A stretch of DNA of 64,000 nt from Myxococcus fulvus (GTDB lineage Bacteria; Myxococcota; Myxococcia; Myxococcales; Myxococcaceae), in contig NZ_FOIB01000001.1 of assembly GCF_900111765.1 (NCBI RefSeq), forward strand, positions 434,001 through 498,000, read 5' to 3'. The position numbers and the translations under genes were made by a program. Positions 1 through 7,815 of the stretch are shown here, one piece after another (positions within the stretch are counted from its first letter, which is position 1; each line of letters starts with the position of its first letter). The notes under the pieces are model-generated. The model did not search any database, was not told the origin of the DNA, and saw only the letters and a list, made by a program, of their open reading frames with translations.

Positions 1-2632
1 ACAGCCCCGTCTCGGCGAGTCGCTTCTCCAGCTTCGCCACGGCCGCGCCCCGGGCGGCGGAGCGTCGCAGTCCCGTCAGCAGCGCGGCGCGTGTCGCGGC
101 GTCCGTCGTCAGGGCCCGTCGCACGGCTTCGCGGCACGAGGCGAGCCGTGGCGTCGAGTCCAGTGCACCGAGGGCCTCGAAGAGCGCGGCGTGGGCGCGC
201 AAATCCCGGGCGAGGGTCTCGTCGGCGAGGCTCGCGGAGGTGGGGACAAGGGTTGCGCGGTGGAACTCGCCCAGGAGCGCGCGGGCGCGGGCGCCGGTGA
301 GGAAGTGACGGACGCGCTCGGCGGTGGCCGCGCCGAGGGTGAGGCCGAACTGCTGGAGCACCTTTCGTGCGCCGGCCTTCCGGGCGAAGCAGAAGAACGC
401 GTACCACTTGCGGGCGATGCCCAGGTACGCGCCCAGCGTGGCGAGCGCGGTGGACAGCGCGCCCAGGGCCTGGGGCTGCTCGCGATGAATCAGCGCGAGC
501 TCGGTGTCGAGCGGGCCCTCGGAGAGCACCTGGACTTGAGGGGAGAGGCTTTCGAGCTGGGCCTTCGTGGTCCGCACCGTGTCCGGTGAGGCCGCGGCCC
601 AGCGCGCGAGGGACTCGGGGCTCGTGCTCTCCAACACGGGGGCGAGCTGTTCGGCGAAGTGGGCGCGCGCGAGCCCCTCGGCTTCCGGCTCCGCGCCGAA
701 GGCCGGGATGTCCGGTGAGGCGAGCGCGTCCGCGTCACGGGCCGCCTCGACGGTGGCGCCGAGCCGCTCGCGCCAGGTGGCGAGGGGCGTGGCGAGGTAG
801 GTGGCCAGGTCGACGCCCAGGGCTTCGCGCCAGGGATTGTCCGGGTAGCCTTCCTTGAGCGCGCGCTCGAACACCTCGCGTGTCTCCCGCTCGCGAGCGG
901 TGACGTCGGCGAGGCGCGCGGAGGTGAGTGACGCGGTGGCGGGAGCGAGCGCCGCGGGGGACTCGAGGGCGAGCCACTGGCCCACCAGCTCGTGGAAGGA
1001 CGGAGCGGAGCCGTCCTCGGGTCGAGAGGAGAGGGCGTGCTCGGCGGTGGTGAGCTCGTCGTGGAGCGACTGGAGCTCCGTGTCCACGCGGGACAGCTCA
1101 CGTGGGATGGCGGCGTCGGTGCGCGTCTCCGCCAGCGTGTCGAGCTGCTCGCGGATGCCCATGTAGAGGTCGCGCTGGTCTCGCTGGGCGTCGTGCACGA
1201 CGGCGCACAGGCTGCCGAGGCCCAGGTGGTCCAGGCGGTGCTTCACCACGTCGAGCGCGGTGCGCTTGTCGCAGACGAACAGCACCCGTTCACCCCGGGC
1301 GAGATGGTCTCCGATGGCGTTGGCGATGGTCTGGGATTTTCCCGTGCCCGGAGGGCCATGGATGACGAGCCCCCGGCGACTGCGCGCGAGGCGCACGGCG
1401 CGAGCCTGGCAGGGGTCCGCGATGGAGACGAGCCGCTCGTCCTCGGCGCGCTTGAGGCCCTCCAGGTTGCGCTCTCCGCCGCCTGGGTGGACGGGCTGGT
1501 CGAGTGACACGTCCACGCGCAGGAAGCTCTCCAGGGGCCCGGAGACAGGCTCGCCGTCCGCCAGGGCGCGCATGTCGTCCACGAGGCTCTGGTTGGACAG
1601 CGGGTACAGGCCGAGCACGGCGCTCGGGAGGATGGCGGCCCGCGTGGCGGCGTCCTCATCCGGGCGGGGCACGGCGGACAGGGGCGTCTGGGCCGTGAAG
1701 GGTGAGGGGGCGGGCAGCTCCAGGGTCCTGGAGACGAGGGCGACCAGCTCGTTGACCTCGCGCCACGGGTCCTCGCCGGTCTCGTCGGCGAAGAGCTCTC
1801 CGAAGCGCTGGCCCGTCTGCTGTTCCAGCCACGCGAGCAGGGCGGTGTTGGGGGCGACGCGGTCGACGCCTTCCTCGGCGCCCTCGAGCTCCACGGAAGG
1901 GGTGCGCCCCTTCTTGAGGGTGATGCGCACGGGGACGAAGGCGATGGGGGCGAGGATGCGCCGGGTGCCAAAGCCGCGCTTGTCCTTGGGGCCCGGGGGG
2001 AGCTGCAGCAGCGGGAAGCCGACGTGGAGGACGTGCGCGCCGGTGTCCTGCTCGAAGATGCGCGCGTCCTCGACGATGGCGGCGAGCTTGCGAAGCAGCG
2101 CCTGTTGCTCCTCTTCGGCGCGGGTGGGGGACGGGCGGTCGTCGCTGTCTTCGTCCTCGAAGACACGCTCGTCGCGGGTGAGCGCTGGGACGTCGCGCTC
2201 GATGCTCACAGCGCTCGCGGGGCGGGAGGAGGCGGCGAGCGCACTCACATCAGGGGTCGAGGCCTCCTCCAGAGAAGGGGGGAGCTCGTTGTCCTGGGGA
2301 AGCGTCGAGATGCTCGCCGCACGAGGAGGGGCGGAGTTCTCGTCGCGGGCTTCGGCGGCCAGGCGAGCCGAGGTGACCCTGGTGCCGCCGGGCGCGGCCA
2401 GACGCCCCTTGGACACGGGAGGCTTCACGGCGAGCCGGACGGTGGCCTTGTCTCCGAGGAGCGCGGCCAGCACGGCGTGAGGAGCGGTGCCGTCCAGTCG
2501 GGTCAGCGTGGCCAGGTCCAGGCGCTGGCGGCTGTGGTGGGGGCGGCAGTTGATGCTGGGGCCGGAGGCGAGCGCGGCGTAGAGGCGCTCGAGCATCTTC
2601 TCGAGGACGCGGTTGCGGGGCTCGGACGACAC
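1..2632 (-). CDS. Superfamily I DNA/RNA helicase-like ATPase, C-terminus cut by window edge
   Basis: About 877 codons are visible, reading leftward off the window with no stop, so the protein is partial at its C-terminus. The GTG start (complement of 2630-2632) opens a frame beginning SSEPRNRVLEKMLERLY and keeps strong G/C third positions throughout. A textbook Walker A of UPF1/Dna2-like SF1 helicases, GPPGTGKSQTIAN, lies at residues 426-438 with Lys432. It is followed by VLFVCDKRTALDVV, as in motif Ia of the large bacterial AAA_11/AAA_12 helicases. The stretch before Walker A, about 425 residues, matches the N-terminal module typical of DUF4011-like helicases; that family link is from memory. 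The later motifs (DEAD-like box, arginine motif VI, any nuclease) would lie left of position 1. The role is probably nucleic-acid unwinding; a part in defence or repair cannot be decided from this fragment. Confidence 0.85.
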   Translation of the reverse strand, partial: MSSEPRNRVLEKMLERLYAALASGPSINCRPHHSRQRLDLATLTRLDGTAPHAVLAALLGDKATVRLAVKPPVSKGRLAAPGGTRVTSARLAAEARDENSAPPRAASISTLPQDNELPPSLEEASTPDVSALAASSRPASAVSIERDVPALTRDERVFEDEDSDDRPSPTRAEEEQQALLRKLAAIVEDARIFEQDTGAHVLHVGFPLLQLPPGPKDKRGFGTRRILAPIAFVPVRITLKKGRTPSVELEGAEEGVDRVAPNTALLAWLEQQTGQRFGELFADETGEDPWREVNELVALVSRTLELPAPSPFTAQTPLSAVPRPDEDAATRAAILPSAVLGLYPLSNQSLVDDMRALADGEPVSGPLESFLRVDVSLDQPVHPGGGERNLEGLKRAEDERLVSIADPCQARAVRLARSRRGLVIHGPPGTGKSQTIANAIGDHLARGERVLFVCDKRTALDVVKHRLDHLGLGSLCAVVHDAQRDQRDLYMGIREQLDTLAETRTDAAIPRELSRVDTELQSLHDELTTAEHALSSRPEDGSAPSFHELVGQWLALESPAALAPATASLTSARLADVTARERETREVFERALKEGYPDNPWREALGVDLATYLATPLATWRERLGATVEAARDADALASPDIPAFGAEPEAEGLARAHFAEQLAPVLESTSPESLARWAAASPDTVRTTKAQLESLSPQVQVLSEGPLDTELALIHREQPQALGALSTALATLGAYLGIARKWYAFFCFARKAGARKVLQQFGLTLGAATAERVRHFLTGARARALLGEFHRATLVPTSASLADETLARDLRAHAALFEALGALDSTPRLASCREAVRRALTTDAATRAALLTGLRRSAARGAAVAKLEKRLAETGL

Positions 2633-2693
2633 GGGCAATACCTCTCGAGAGGAGGGGGAGGGTGGGTCTAGCACGTCCCCCCGAGTGGGGACC

Positions 2694-3137
2694 TCAGCCG
2701 GACAGTGCGGTGGCCAGGGCGCGAGCGGCGGCCTCCAGCGCTTCGGCGGGGAGGTGGTCGGCGGGAGGGGCGTCGAACACGGCGCGGCCCCACAGGCGCT
2801 GGGGCGTCCCGGCGAAGCGTGGCACCAGGTGCAGGTGGCAGTGCCGGAGCACGTCGCCGATGGCGAAGGCATAGGCGTGCTCGGCGCCGAGGACCTCGCG
2901 TTGGGCCCTCATGACGCGGGCAGCGAAGGCGCCCAGCTCCCGGGAGGTCGCGTCATCCAGCTCGTACCAGGCGCGGGCGTGCTGCTCGCTGGAGATGACC
3001 ACCCACCCCGGCACGGGGCTGGGACCGGCGACGCCGTGCAGCACGAGCCCGGGAGCGCGAGCCAGGATGCCGCCGACGGGGCGGTGCTCACCGCGAGTGA
3101 TGGCACAGCCGAGACACGGTTCATTCACATCCACCAT
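2694..3137 (-). CDS. HIT family nucleotide-binding protein
   Basis: A 147-residue protein with the histidine triad HCHLHLVPR (His99, His101, His103), the active site of HIT-family nucleotidyl hydrolases and transferases. PGWVVISSEQHARAWYEL before it matches the usual HIT core strand, where PGH or PGW precedes the domain body. Two cysteines (CLGC, residues 8-11) near the N-terminus resemble half of the zinc site seen in some HIT proteins, but no second pair is obvious. Length is normal for the family. Likely substrates are dinucleoside polyphosphates or AMP conjugates; the exact one cannot be read from sequence. It is transcribed in the same direction as the helicase 60 bp downstream, so the two may share a transcript. 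No clear ribosome-binding site precedes the ATG. Confidence 0.9.
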   Translation of the reverse strand: MVDVNEPCLGCAITRGEHRPVGGILARAPGLVLHGVAGPSPVPGWVVISSEQHARAWYELDDATSRELGAFAARVMRAQREVLGAEHAYAFAIGDVLRHCHLHLVPRFAGTPQRLWGRAVFDAPPADHLPAEALEAAARALATALSG

Positions 3138-3382
3138 GCGGGCAAGGTATCAGCCATCTGCTCAGGTAACGCGTCTCAATGGATGAGATTCAACCCATCA
3201 GGGTCTGGATGGACCCCGTTGTCGGACCCTGGAGGTATGTGATCGGCGGGGCACGCCACCGAGTGGCGATGCACCCGCGACTGTCGCCTTCTTGACGTGG
3301 AGGGCCCGGGTCGGAGAGTGTCCGATGCGCGCTCTTTCGGGGTTTTGGGGCGTCAGAGCCAATCCAATACAAGGTGGGGAAG

Positions 3383-5056
3383 ATGAAGAAGCATCTGGTC
3401 ATGGCCGTTGTGCCGTTCCTGGCGCTCGGGTGTGGAGACGATTTCAAGGACGAGAACGGGGACGGAATCGCCGACGGCGTGCGTGAGCCGGACAACGTCA
3501 CGGTGGTGACGCCGGCGACGCCGAAGGGAACGGTGTCGGGCCAGGTGTTGGGGACGGACCTCAAGCCGATGGCCGATGCGTCGGTGGAGATCACGATTGG
3601 CAGCTCAGAGGAGCCGCTGGCGGGGACGACGGACGCGAAGGGCAACTTCGAGTTCAAGGGGGTCCCGGCGGGCTCGCAGGTGCTGTTGACGTTCTCGAAG
3701 ACGGGTTATGCGACGCTGCGCGCCACCTCGGAGGTGCCTTCGTCGGCGGGCAACGTGCCCATCAACAACGCGAACGTGAGCTTCGGTCCGGTGACGCTGA
3801 CGCGGCTGGACGGCTCGCTGCGCTTCCTTCTGGTGACGCCGCAGGGACGTCCCGCGGCGAACGTGCGCGCGACGCTCGAGGCCTCGCCGGCTGGCACGGT
3901 GGTCTTGAAGAACAGCGATGACACCACGAGTGTAGTGAGCACGGTGGTGGTGGAGGCGACGTCCGACGAGCAGGGCGTGCTGCTGTTCCAGAACATCCCC
4001 TCCGCGCAGGAACTGGCGCGCTTCACGAACCAGACGGGCCAGTACCGTCTGTGGGTGGCGCCGACGGACTCGAACGGCGACGGTGTGCCTGAGATCAACG
4101 GCTACGTGGATACCTATTCGGCCGCGTCCGTGGTGTCGGTCGGCACCACGCGCATCCTGAACCTGCCGGCGTCCCGGCCCACGGGTAGCGCGCTGGTCGT
4201 CGAGTCCAGCAACGTGGCGATGCTGCGTGGCGCCTCGAGCTCGCAGCCGCTGAACAACATGGTGCGCCCGGGCGAGCCCATCTATCTGTACTTCAACCAG
4301 CCGGTGCAGCAGGGCTCGCTGCTGGCGCGCCTGACGGATGAGTACGCCAAGGAGGCGCTGCCCGTCACCGTGGCCCTGGGCAACGGGGGCTACAGCGCCA
4401 CCATCACCCCTGCCCCCAACGCGATTCAGACGGGCAAGGAGTACAACCTGGACCTGCGGGCCGTCTCCGTGGAGACGGGGCAGATCTACGAGCGAGTCGG
4501 CTTCTTCTTTGGCGGTGAGCCGACGGCCCCCGCGGCGGTGACCGTCACGGAAGCTCGTTACAGGGAGAACTCGCTTCCTCCCGTTGCGCAGCAGCTCACG
4601 ACAGGGGAGCGAGTTTACTTCACCTTCAGCTCGCCCCTCTCCCCGTGGCGTGTCGGGGACGGGCAGGTCCAGGTCTTGTTCAACTACGACCTCGACGGCA
4701 ACGGCACTGTGGGTGGTGTCTCGTTCGGTGAGGTCAATAACATCAGTGGACAGGGCTTCTCCTTGTACCTGGATGAGCCGACCGCGCCGTTCATCACGAA
4801 TGCAAGCCAGCCCGAGCGGCCCGTTTTCGCCATCACGACATCCGGATTCAGCACCCGTTATTACTTCACGTTCGAGCATCCCTCGGGGGCGCCGTATGCG
4901 CCCATCAATCCGACCCTCGTTTCCGGGTTCACGGTTGCATTCTCGAAGCTGGCCAGCCGTGGCATCAACCAGACGTACGAGAACATCTGGGGCCAGCCTG
5001 TCGTCACGGACCTCACGGTGACTGGCCTGGGCATCACCCCCGCCCCGACTCCCTGA
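3383..5056 (+). CDS. Lipoprotein with carboxypeptidase-regulatory-like domain and Ca-binding-like motifs
   Basis: A 557-residue predicted lipoprotein. The ATG at 3383 is preferred over an upstream in-frame GTG (3374) because a purine-rich ribosome site lies just before it and it gives a compact signal peptide MKKHLVMAVVPFLALGC (lipid-bearing Cys17). Residues about 50-115 (GTVSGQVLGTDLKPMADASV and a GNFEFKGVPAGSQVLLTFSK stretch) form a carboxypeptidase regulatory-like beta-sandwich, common in cell-surface proteins. The rest alternates beta-rich segments like Ig-type folds. Three D-x-N-x-D-G-type motifs (DENGDGIADG, DSNGDGVPE, DLDGNGTVGG) could bind calcium. No catalytic motif is seen. It stands alone and ends at a strong hairpin terminator. 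A surface structural or adhesion role is inference. Confidence 0.85.
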   Translation: MKKHLVMAVVPFLALGCGDDFKDENGDGIADGVREPDNVTVVTPATPKGTVSGQVLGTDLKPMADASVEITIGSSEEPLAGTTDAKGNFEFKGVPAGSQVLLTFSKTGYATLRATSEVPSSAGNVPINNANVSFGPVTLTRLDGSLRFLLVTPQGRPAANVRATLEASPAGTVVLKNSDDTTSVVSTVVVEATSDEQGVLLFQNIPSAQELARFTNQTGQYRLWVAPTDSNGDGVPEINGYVDTYSAASVVSVGTTRILNLPASRPTGSALVVESSNVAMLRGASSSQPLNNMVRPGEPIYLYFNQPVQQGSLLARLTDEYAKEALPVTVALGNGGYSATITPAPNAIQTGKEYNLDLRAVSVETGQIYERVGFFFGGEPTAPAAVTVTEARYRENSLPPVAQQLTTGERVYFTFSSPLSPWRVGDGQVQVLFNYDLDGNGTVGGVSFGEVNNISGQGFSLYLDEPTAPFITNASQPERPVFAITTSGFSTRYYFTFEHPSGAPYAPINPTLVSGFTVAFSKLASRGINQTYENIWGQPVVTDLTVTGLGITPAPTP

Positions 5057-5106
5057 GGCATAGTCGGCTGGATGATGGCTTGACGTAGTGCCATCCAAGG
5101 CTGATG

Positions 5107-5134
5107 ACGCCCCCGTGGAACTCCACGGGGGCGT
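5107..5134 (+). terminator. Strong hairpin terminator after the 3383 lipoprotein gene
   Basis: A perfect 12-bp inverted repeat (5107-5118 pairing with 5123-5134) with a 4-nt loop, followed by TGCTGTTTG. It lies 51 bp past the stop codon of the upstream gene. The stem is G/C-rich and the downstream T-run is short, as is usual in this kind of genome. Confidence 0.8.
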
Positions 5135-5284
5135 TGCTGTTTGTGGAGACCCAGCGAGCATTCATGGGCTTCGCAGGTTGATGAAGTGTCCTTCCTGGTG
5201 GACGCCCGTCTGATGCGTGAGATTGCTTCAGTCTTCTCGTGAGCGACCGGGTCCCGTCAGGGGGCACTACGAGGCCCGGCATCG

Positions 5285-7072
5285 ATGGAACGCAAATTGC
5301 CCTCTTGTCACGTCATGCGTCACTCACTTCGTGTTGCGATGATTCTTCTCGGGCTCCAGTTGGGAGCCTGCATCGATATCCCAGAAGTCCATTGGGTTGA
5401 GGGGACTCCACGGGAGGAGGTGCCCGATGCAGGGGTGCCCGTCGTCGAGTCGAGGCTCCACCTATCCCGGTCCGTGACGAATGGCTCCGTCGACATCCGC
5501 GTTGAGCTGAGCGGAGCGGTCCCGGAACGCGTGGAGCTGTTGGTGGATGGTCGTGTGATGGAGATGCTGCTGCCGCCCTACACGCTCAGTTTGGACACGC
5601 AAGCGTTGGAAGAAGGAGACCATGAGTTGTTTGTGCGGACAGCGCTGGGAGACCAGCAGTTCCTGAGCGAGCGACGAGAGTTGAAGGTTGATAGGACTCG
5701 GCCAGTCCTCGTATCTCGTCACCCTGCTCCAGGCGATCGCTGGGTCCCAGTGAGGCAGGTGACTCGGCTCGAGTTCTCGGAAGCAATCGACCCAGCAACG
5801 ATTCAGGAGGGGGCTGCTCGCCTGGAAGTGGAGTCGAAGGTGATTGCTGGTGTGGTGGAGGTGTCTGTTGATGGCAAATCACTGACGATTCAACCGACGA
5901 ACCCGCTGCCCAAGAATGTCTCAATCCAGGTAGTCGTAGATTCATCGCTGGCGGATCTTGCTGGTAATTCGATTCAAACAGAGGGCGGCGAATGGAGTTG
6001 GGTGGTGCCTGACTTCCTGCCGCTTGGCAGTTCGTTCCCGACAGAGTCGCCTCAAGATGCTACTCCGAAGGCTATCGAGTTGCTCGTCCCAGTGTCAGGG
6101 TTTCCTATCATGGCATGGGCGAATCCTGGGACTGGAGCGGTGTTCGTCCGTCAATGGTCTGGCGATGTCTGGGAGCCTTTGGGCGCACCGACGCCAATCA
6201 CGAGAGGCGCCTCTTTCTTCGACGCTCGTTTGGACAGGGACGGCCATCCCGTAGTGGCCTGGGTCGGTGAGACGTTGCGAGAGGTTCGTGTCTGGCGTTG
6301 GACTGGGGAGGAGTGGGCGCCTATGGGAGGAGTGATTGAGGGACTGCCATCCGATTTGATAACCCTCTCTCTGCGTACAAATGGGAAGGGAGAATGGTTT
6401 CTCTGTTCCTCCACACGGCAGGAGTTCTTCGTGTGGAAGTGGCACGAGGCTCGCTGGGTTCAATTGGGCCTTTTCCAGGCGACAGCCAACTGGAGTGTCG
6501 TAGCAGTCCACATGGAACTCGATGATGCTGGGAATCCACTGGTCCTCATGGAAGAGCGAGAGTCCTTCGGTGCTCCTCGTCATCACCATAAATGGTGGAG
6601 GACGGATCGGTGGACATCGATCAGTTCGTCCCTGGACTACCTGGGGGGGTGGTCCTGGGGGGTGAGTATTCCAGGGCGCTCGTTGGTGGTCTCGCATGGT
6701 GGAGTCGACGTTATTGTCTTTAAATGGTTTGCCGGGGGATGGGGCCAACTGGGCAGTGTTTTTCCGGAGCGGTTTCCTGGTGGCTCATTGGCCAAGGCAC
6801 ATCGTTTCGCTGAGGATCCTTCAGGTATGCTCGTTGTCTTGCTCGGCGAATCCGAGGCAGCAGGCCAGCCCGATACCGTGCATTTCCGAAAACTCGTGAA
6901 CGAGGATTGGGAGCCGCTTGAGAGCGTGTTGCGCCCATCGCCTGGAGTGATTTCCTCGGCTTCACTGCGCTTCGGAATCACCCCGGCGGGGCGGTTCCTC
7001 GTCGGCCAGGTAGAATCGCTCGAAGCGACGCCGACGCAGTCCTCCATCCAGGTCTACATCTCCAACGACTGA
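5285..7072 (+). CDS. Lipoprotein with Ig-like (SbsA/Big_5) domain and repeated Trp-motif propeller-like region
   Basis: A 595-residue predicted lipoprotein; hydrophobic signal MRHSLRVAMILLGLQLGAC ends at a lipobox (Cys29 if the ATG at 5285 is used; an in-frame ATG at 5315 is also possible). Residues about 137-243 (DRWVPV, LEFSEAIDPATI, SLADLAGN) match the Ig-like SbsA/Big_5 fold found in envelope proteins. From about residue 280 on, a short motif recurs five times: WSGDVWEPLG, WTGEEWAPMG, WHEARWVQLG, WFAGGWGQLG and VNEDWEPL, separated by about 40-60 residues. This pattern suggests beta-propeller blades. G+C is visibly lower than in the neighbours (31 of 60 bases in 5881-5940 are G or C by hand count), with more A/T-ending codons. 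No enzyme motif is seen. A secreted binding protein is the best guess. Confidence 0.85.
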   Translation: MERKLPSCHVMRHSLRVAMILLGLQLGACIDIPEVHWVEGTPREEVPDAGVPVVESRLHLSRSVTNGSVDIRVELSGAVPERVELLVDGRVMEMLLPPYTLSLDTQALEEGDHELFVRTALGDQQFLSERRELKVDRTRPVLVSRHPAPGDRWVPVRQVTRLEFSEAIDPATIQEGAARLEVESKVIAGVVEVSVDGKSLTIQPTNPLPKNVSIQVVVDSSLADLAGNSIQTEGGEWSWVVPDFLPLGSSFPTESPQDATPKAIELLVPVSGFPIMAWANPGTGAVFVRQWSGDVWEPLGAPTPITRGASFFDARLDRDGHPVVAWVGETLREVRVWRWTGEEWAPMGGVIEGLPSDLITLSLRTNGKGEWFLCSSTRQEFFVWKWHEARWVQLGLFQATANWSVVAVHMELDDAGNPLVLMEERESFGAPRHHHKWWRTDRWTSISSSLDYLGGWSWGVSIPGRSLVVSHGGVDVIVFKWFAGGWGQLGSVFPERFPGGSLAKAHRFAEDPSGMLVVLLGESEAAGQPDTVHFRKLVNEDWEPLESVLRPSPGVISSASLRFGITPAGRFLVGQVESLEATPTQSSIQVYISND

Positions 7073-7104
7073 AGACTGACCCCGCGCCACGGGGCCACGT
7101 CGTA

Positions 7105-7132
7105 CACCACCGTTCTCCATTGAACGGTGGTG
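7105..7132 (+). terminator. Hairpin terminator after the 5285 gene
   Basis: A perfect 11-bp inverted repeat (7105-7115 with 7122-7132) and a 6-nt loop lie 32 bp after the stop codon. There is no T-run, so termination may be factor-aided. It separates the low-G+C lipoprotein gene from the receiver-domain gene. Confidence 0.65.
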
Positions 7133-7230
7133 GGGTGCCCCTTGGGGCGATGTGGGGTGGGCGCGACGACGGATGCGTGCATAGATTGTCGTGTCCACCG
7201 CTGTTTCCCTACACGCGAGGCACTTGTTTC

Positions 7231-7701
7231 ATGAAGCGCACGGCCGCCCAGACCTCGGAAGAGCCGGTGCCGGACACGACTGCGGCCGTGTCTCCCGGGA
7301 ACCGCAAGCGCATCCTCGTCGTCGACGACTTCGACGATGCCCGCGAGATGTATGCGGAATACCTGGAGTTCGTCGGCTTCGAGGTGGACACCGCCCGGGA
7401 TGGCGCCGAGGCGGTGGAGAAGGCCCAGTCGAGCGAGCCGGACATCATCCTCATGGACCTGTCCCTGCCCGTCATGGACGGCTGGGAGGCCACCCGACGT
7501 ATCAAACAGGACACTCGGACCCGCGATATCCCCGTCATGGCGCTGACCGGCCACGTGCTCGCGGGCAACGCCGAGCACGCCCGCGAGGCCGGTGCCGACG
7601 AGTTCGTCGCCAAGCCGTGCCTGCCTTCGGACCTGGAGAACAAGATCCGAAACATGCTCAAGCCGAGCAAGGCGCGTAAGCCGAACGGGCAGGAAGGCTG
7701 A
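7231..7701 (+). CDS. Stand-alone response regulator receiver domain (CheY-like)
   Basis: A 156-residue single-domain response regulator. The ATG at 7231 starts MKRTAAQTSEE, giving a short disordered lead before the domain; in-frame starts further upstream would add unrelated sequence. All receiver residues are present: acidic pair Asp32/Asp33 (VVDDFDD), phospho-acceptor Asp76 (ILMDLSLPVMDG), Thr106 (ALTGH) and Lys128 (VAKPC). There is no output domain; the tail is a short basic stretch (SKARKPNGQEG). Such proteins act as phospho-relays or bind a partner directly. It lies 115 bp upstream of a Ser/Thr kinase gene on the same strand, with hairpins between, so a shared pathway is possible but not shown. 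The cognate histidine kinase is not in the window. Confidence 0.95.
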   Translation: MKRTAAQTSEEPVPDTTAAVSPGNRKRILVVDDFDDAREMYAEYLEFVGFEVDTARDGAEAVEKAQSSEPDIILMDLSLPVMDGWEATRRIKQDTRTRDIPVMALTGHVLAGNAEHAREAGADEFVAKPCLPSDLENKIRNMLKPSKARKPNGQEG

Positions 7702-7705
7702 CACC

Positions 7706-7745
7706 TCCCACCGGTGGGAAGTGGTGACCACCCGACATCGGGTGG
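7706..7745 (+). terminator. Two tandem hairpins between receiver and kinase genes
   Basis: The first is a self-complementary 14-mer (7706-7719, TCCCACCGGTGGGA). The second is an 8-bp stem with a 2-nt loop (7728-7735 with 7738-7745). They start right after the receiver stop codon. They could end that transcript or act as a leader of the kinase gene. Confidence 0.55.
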
Positions 7746-7815
7746 CCCCTCCCGGCGCGCTCCTGCCCTTTCGGACGGGGGAAGGGTTGCCGCGGGACGT
7801 CCGGATGCCTAGCCC

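Noticed and set aside
1260..2480. A 406-codon plus-strand open frame over the helicase gene
   Set aside because: Ser/Arg-rich shadow of the helicase frame, which has the Walker A motif and better codon bias.
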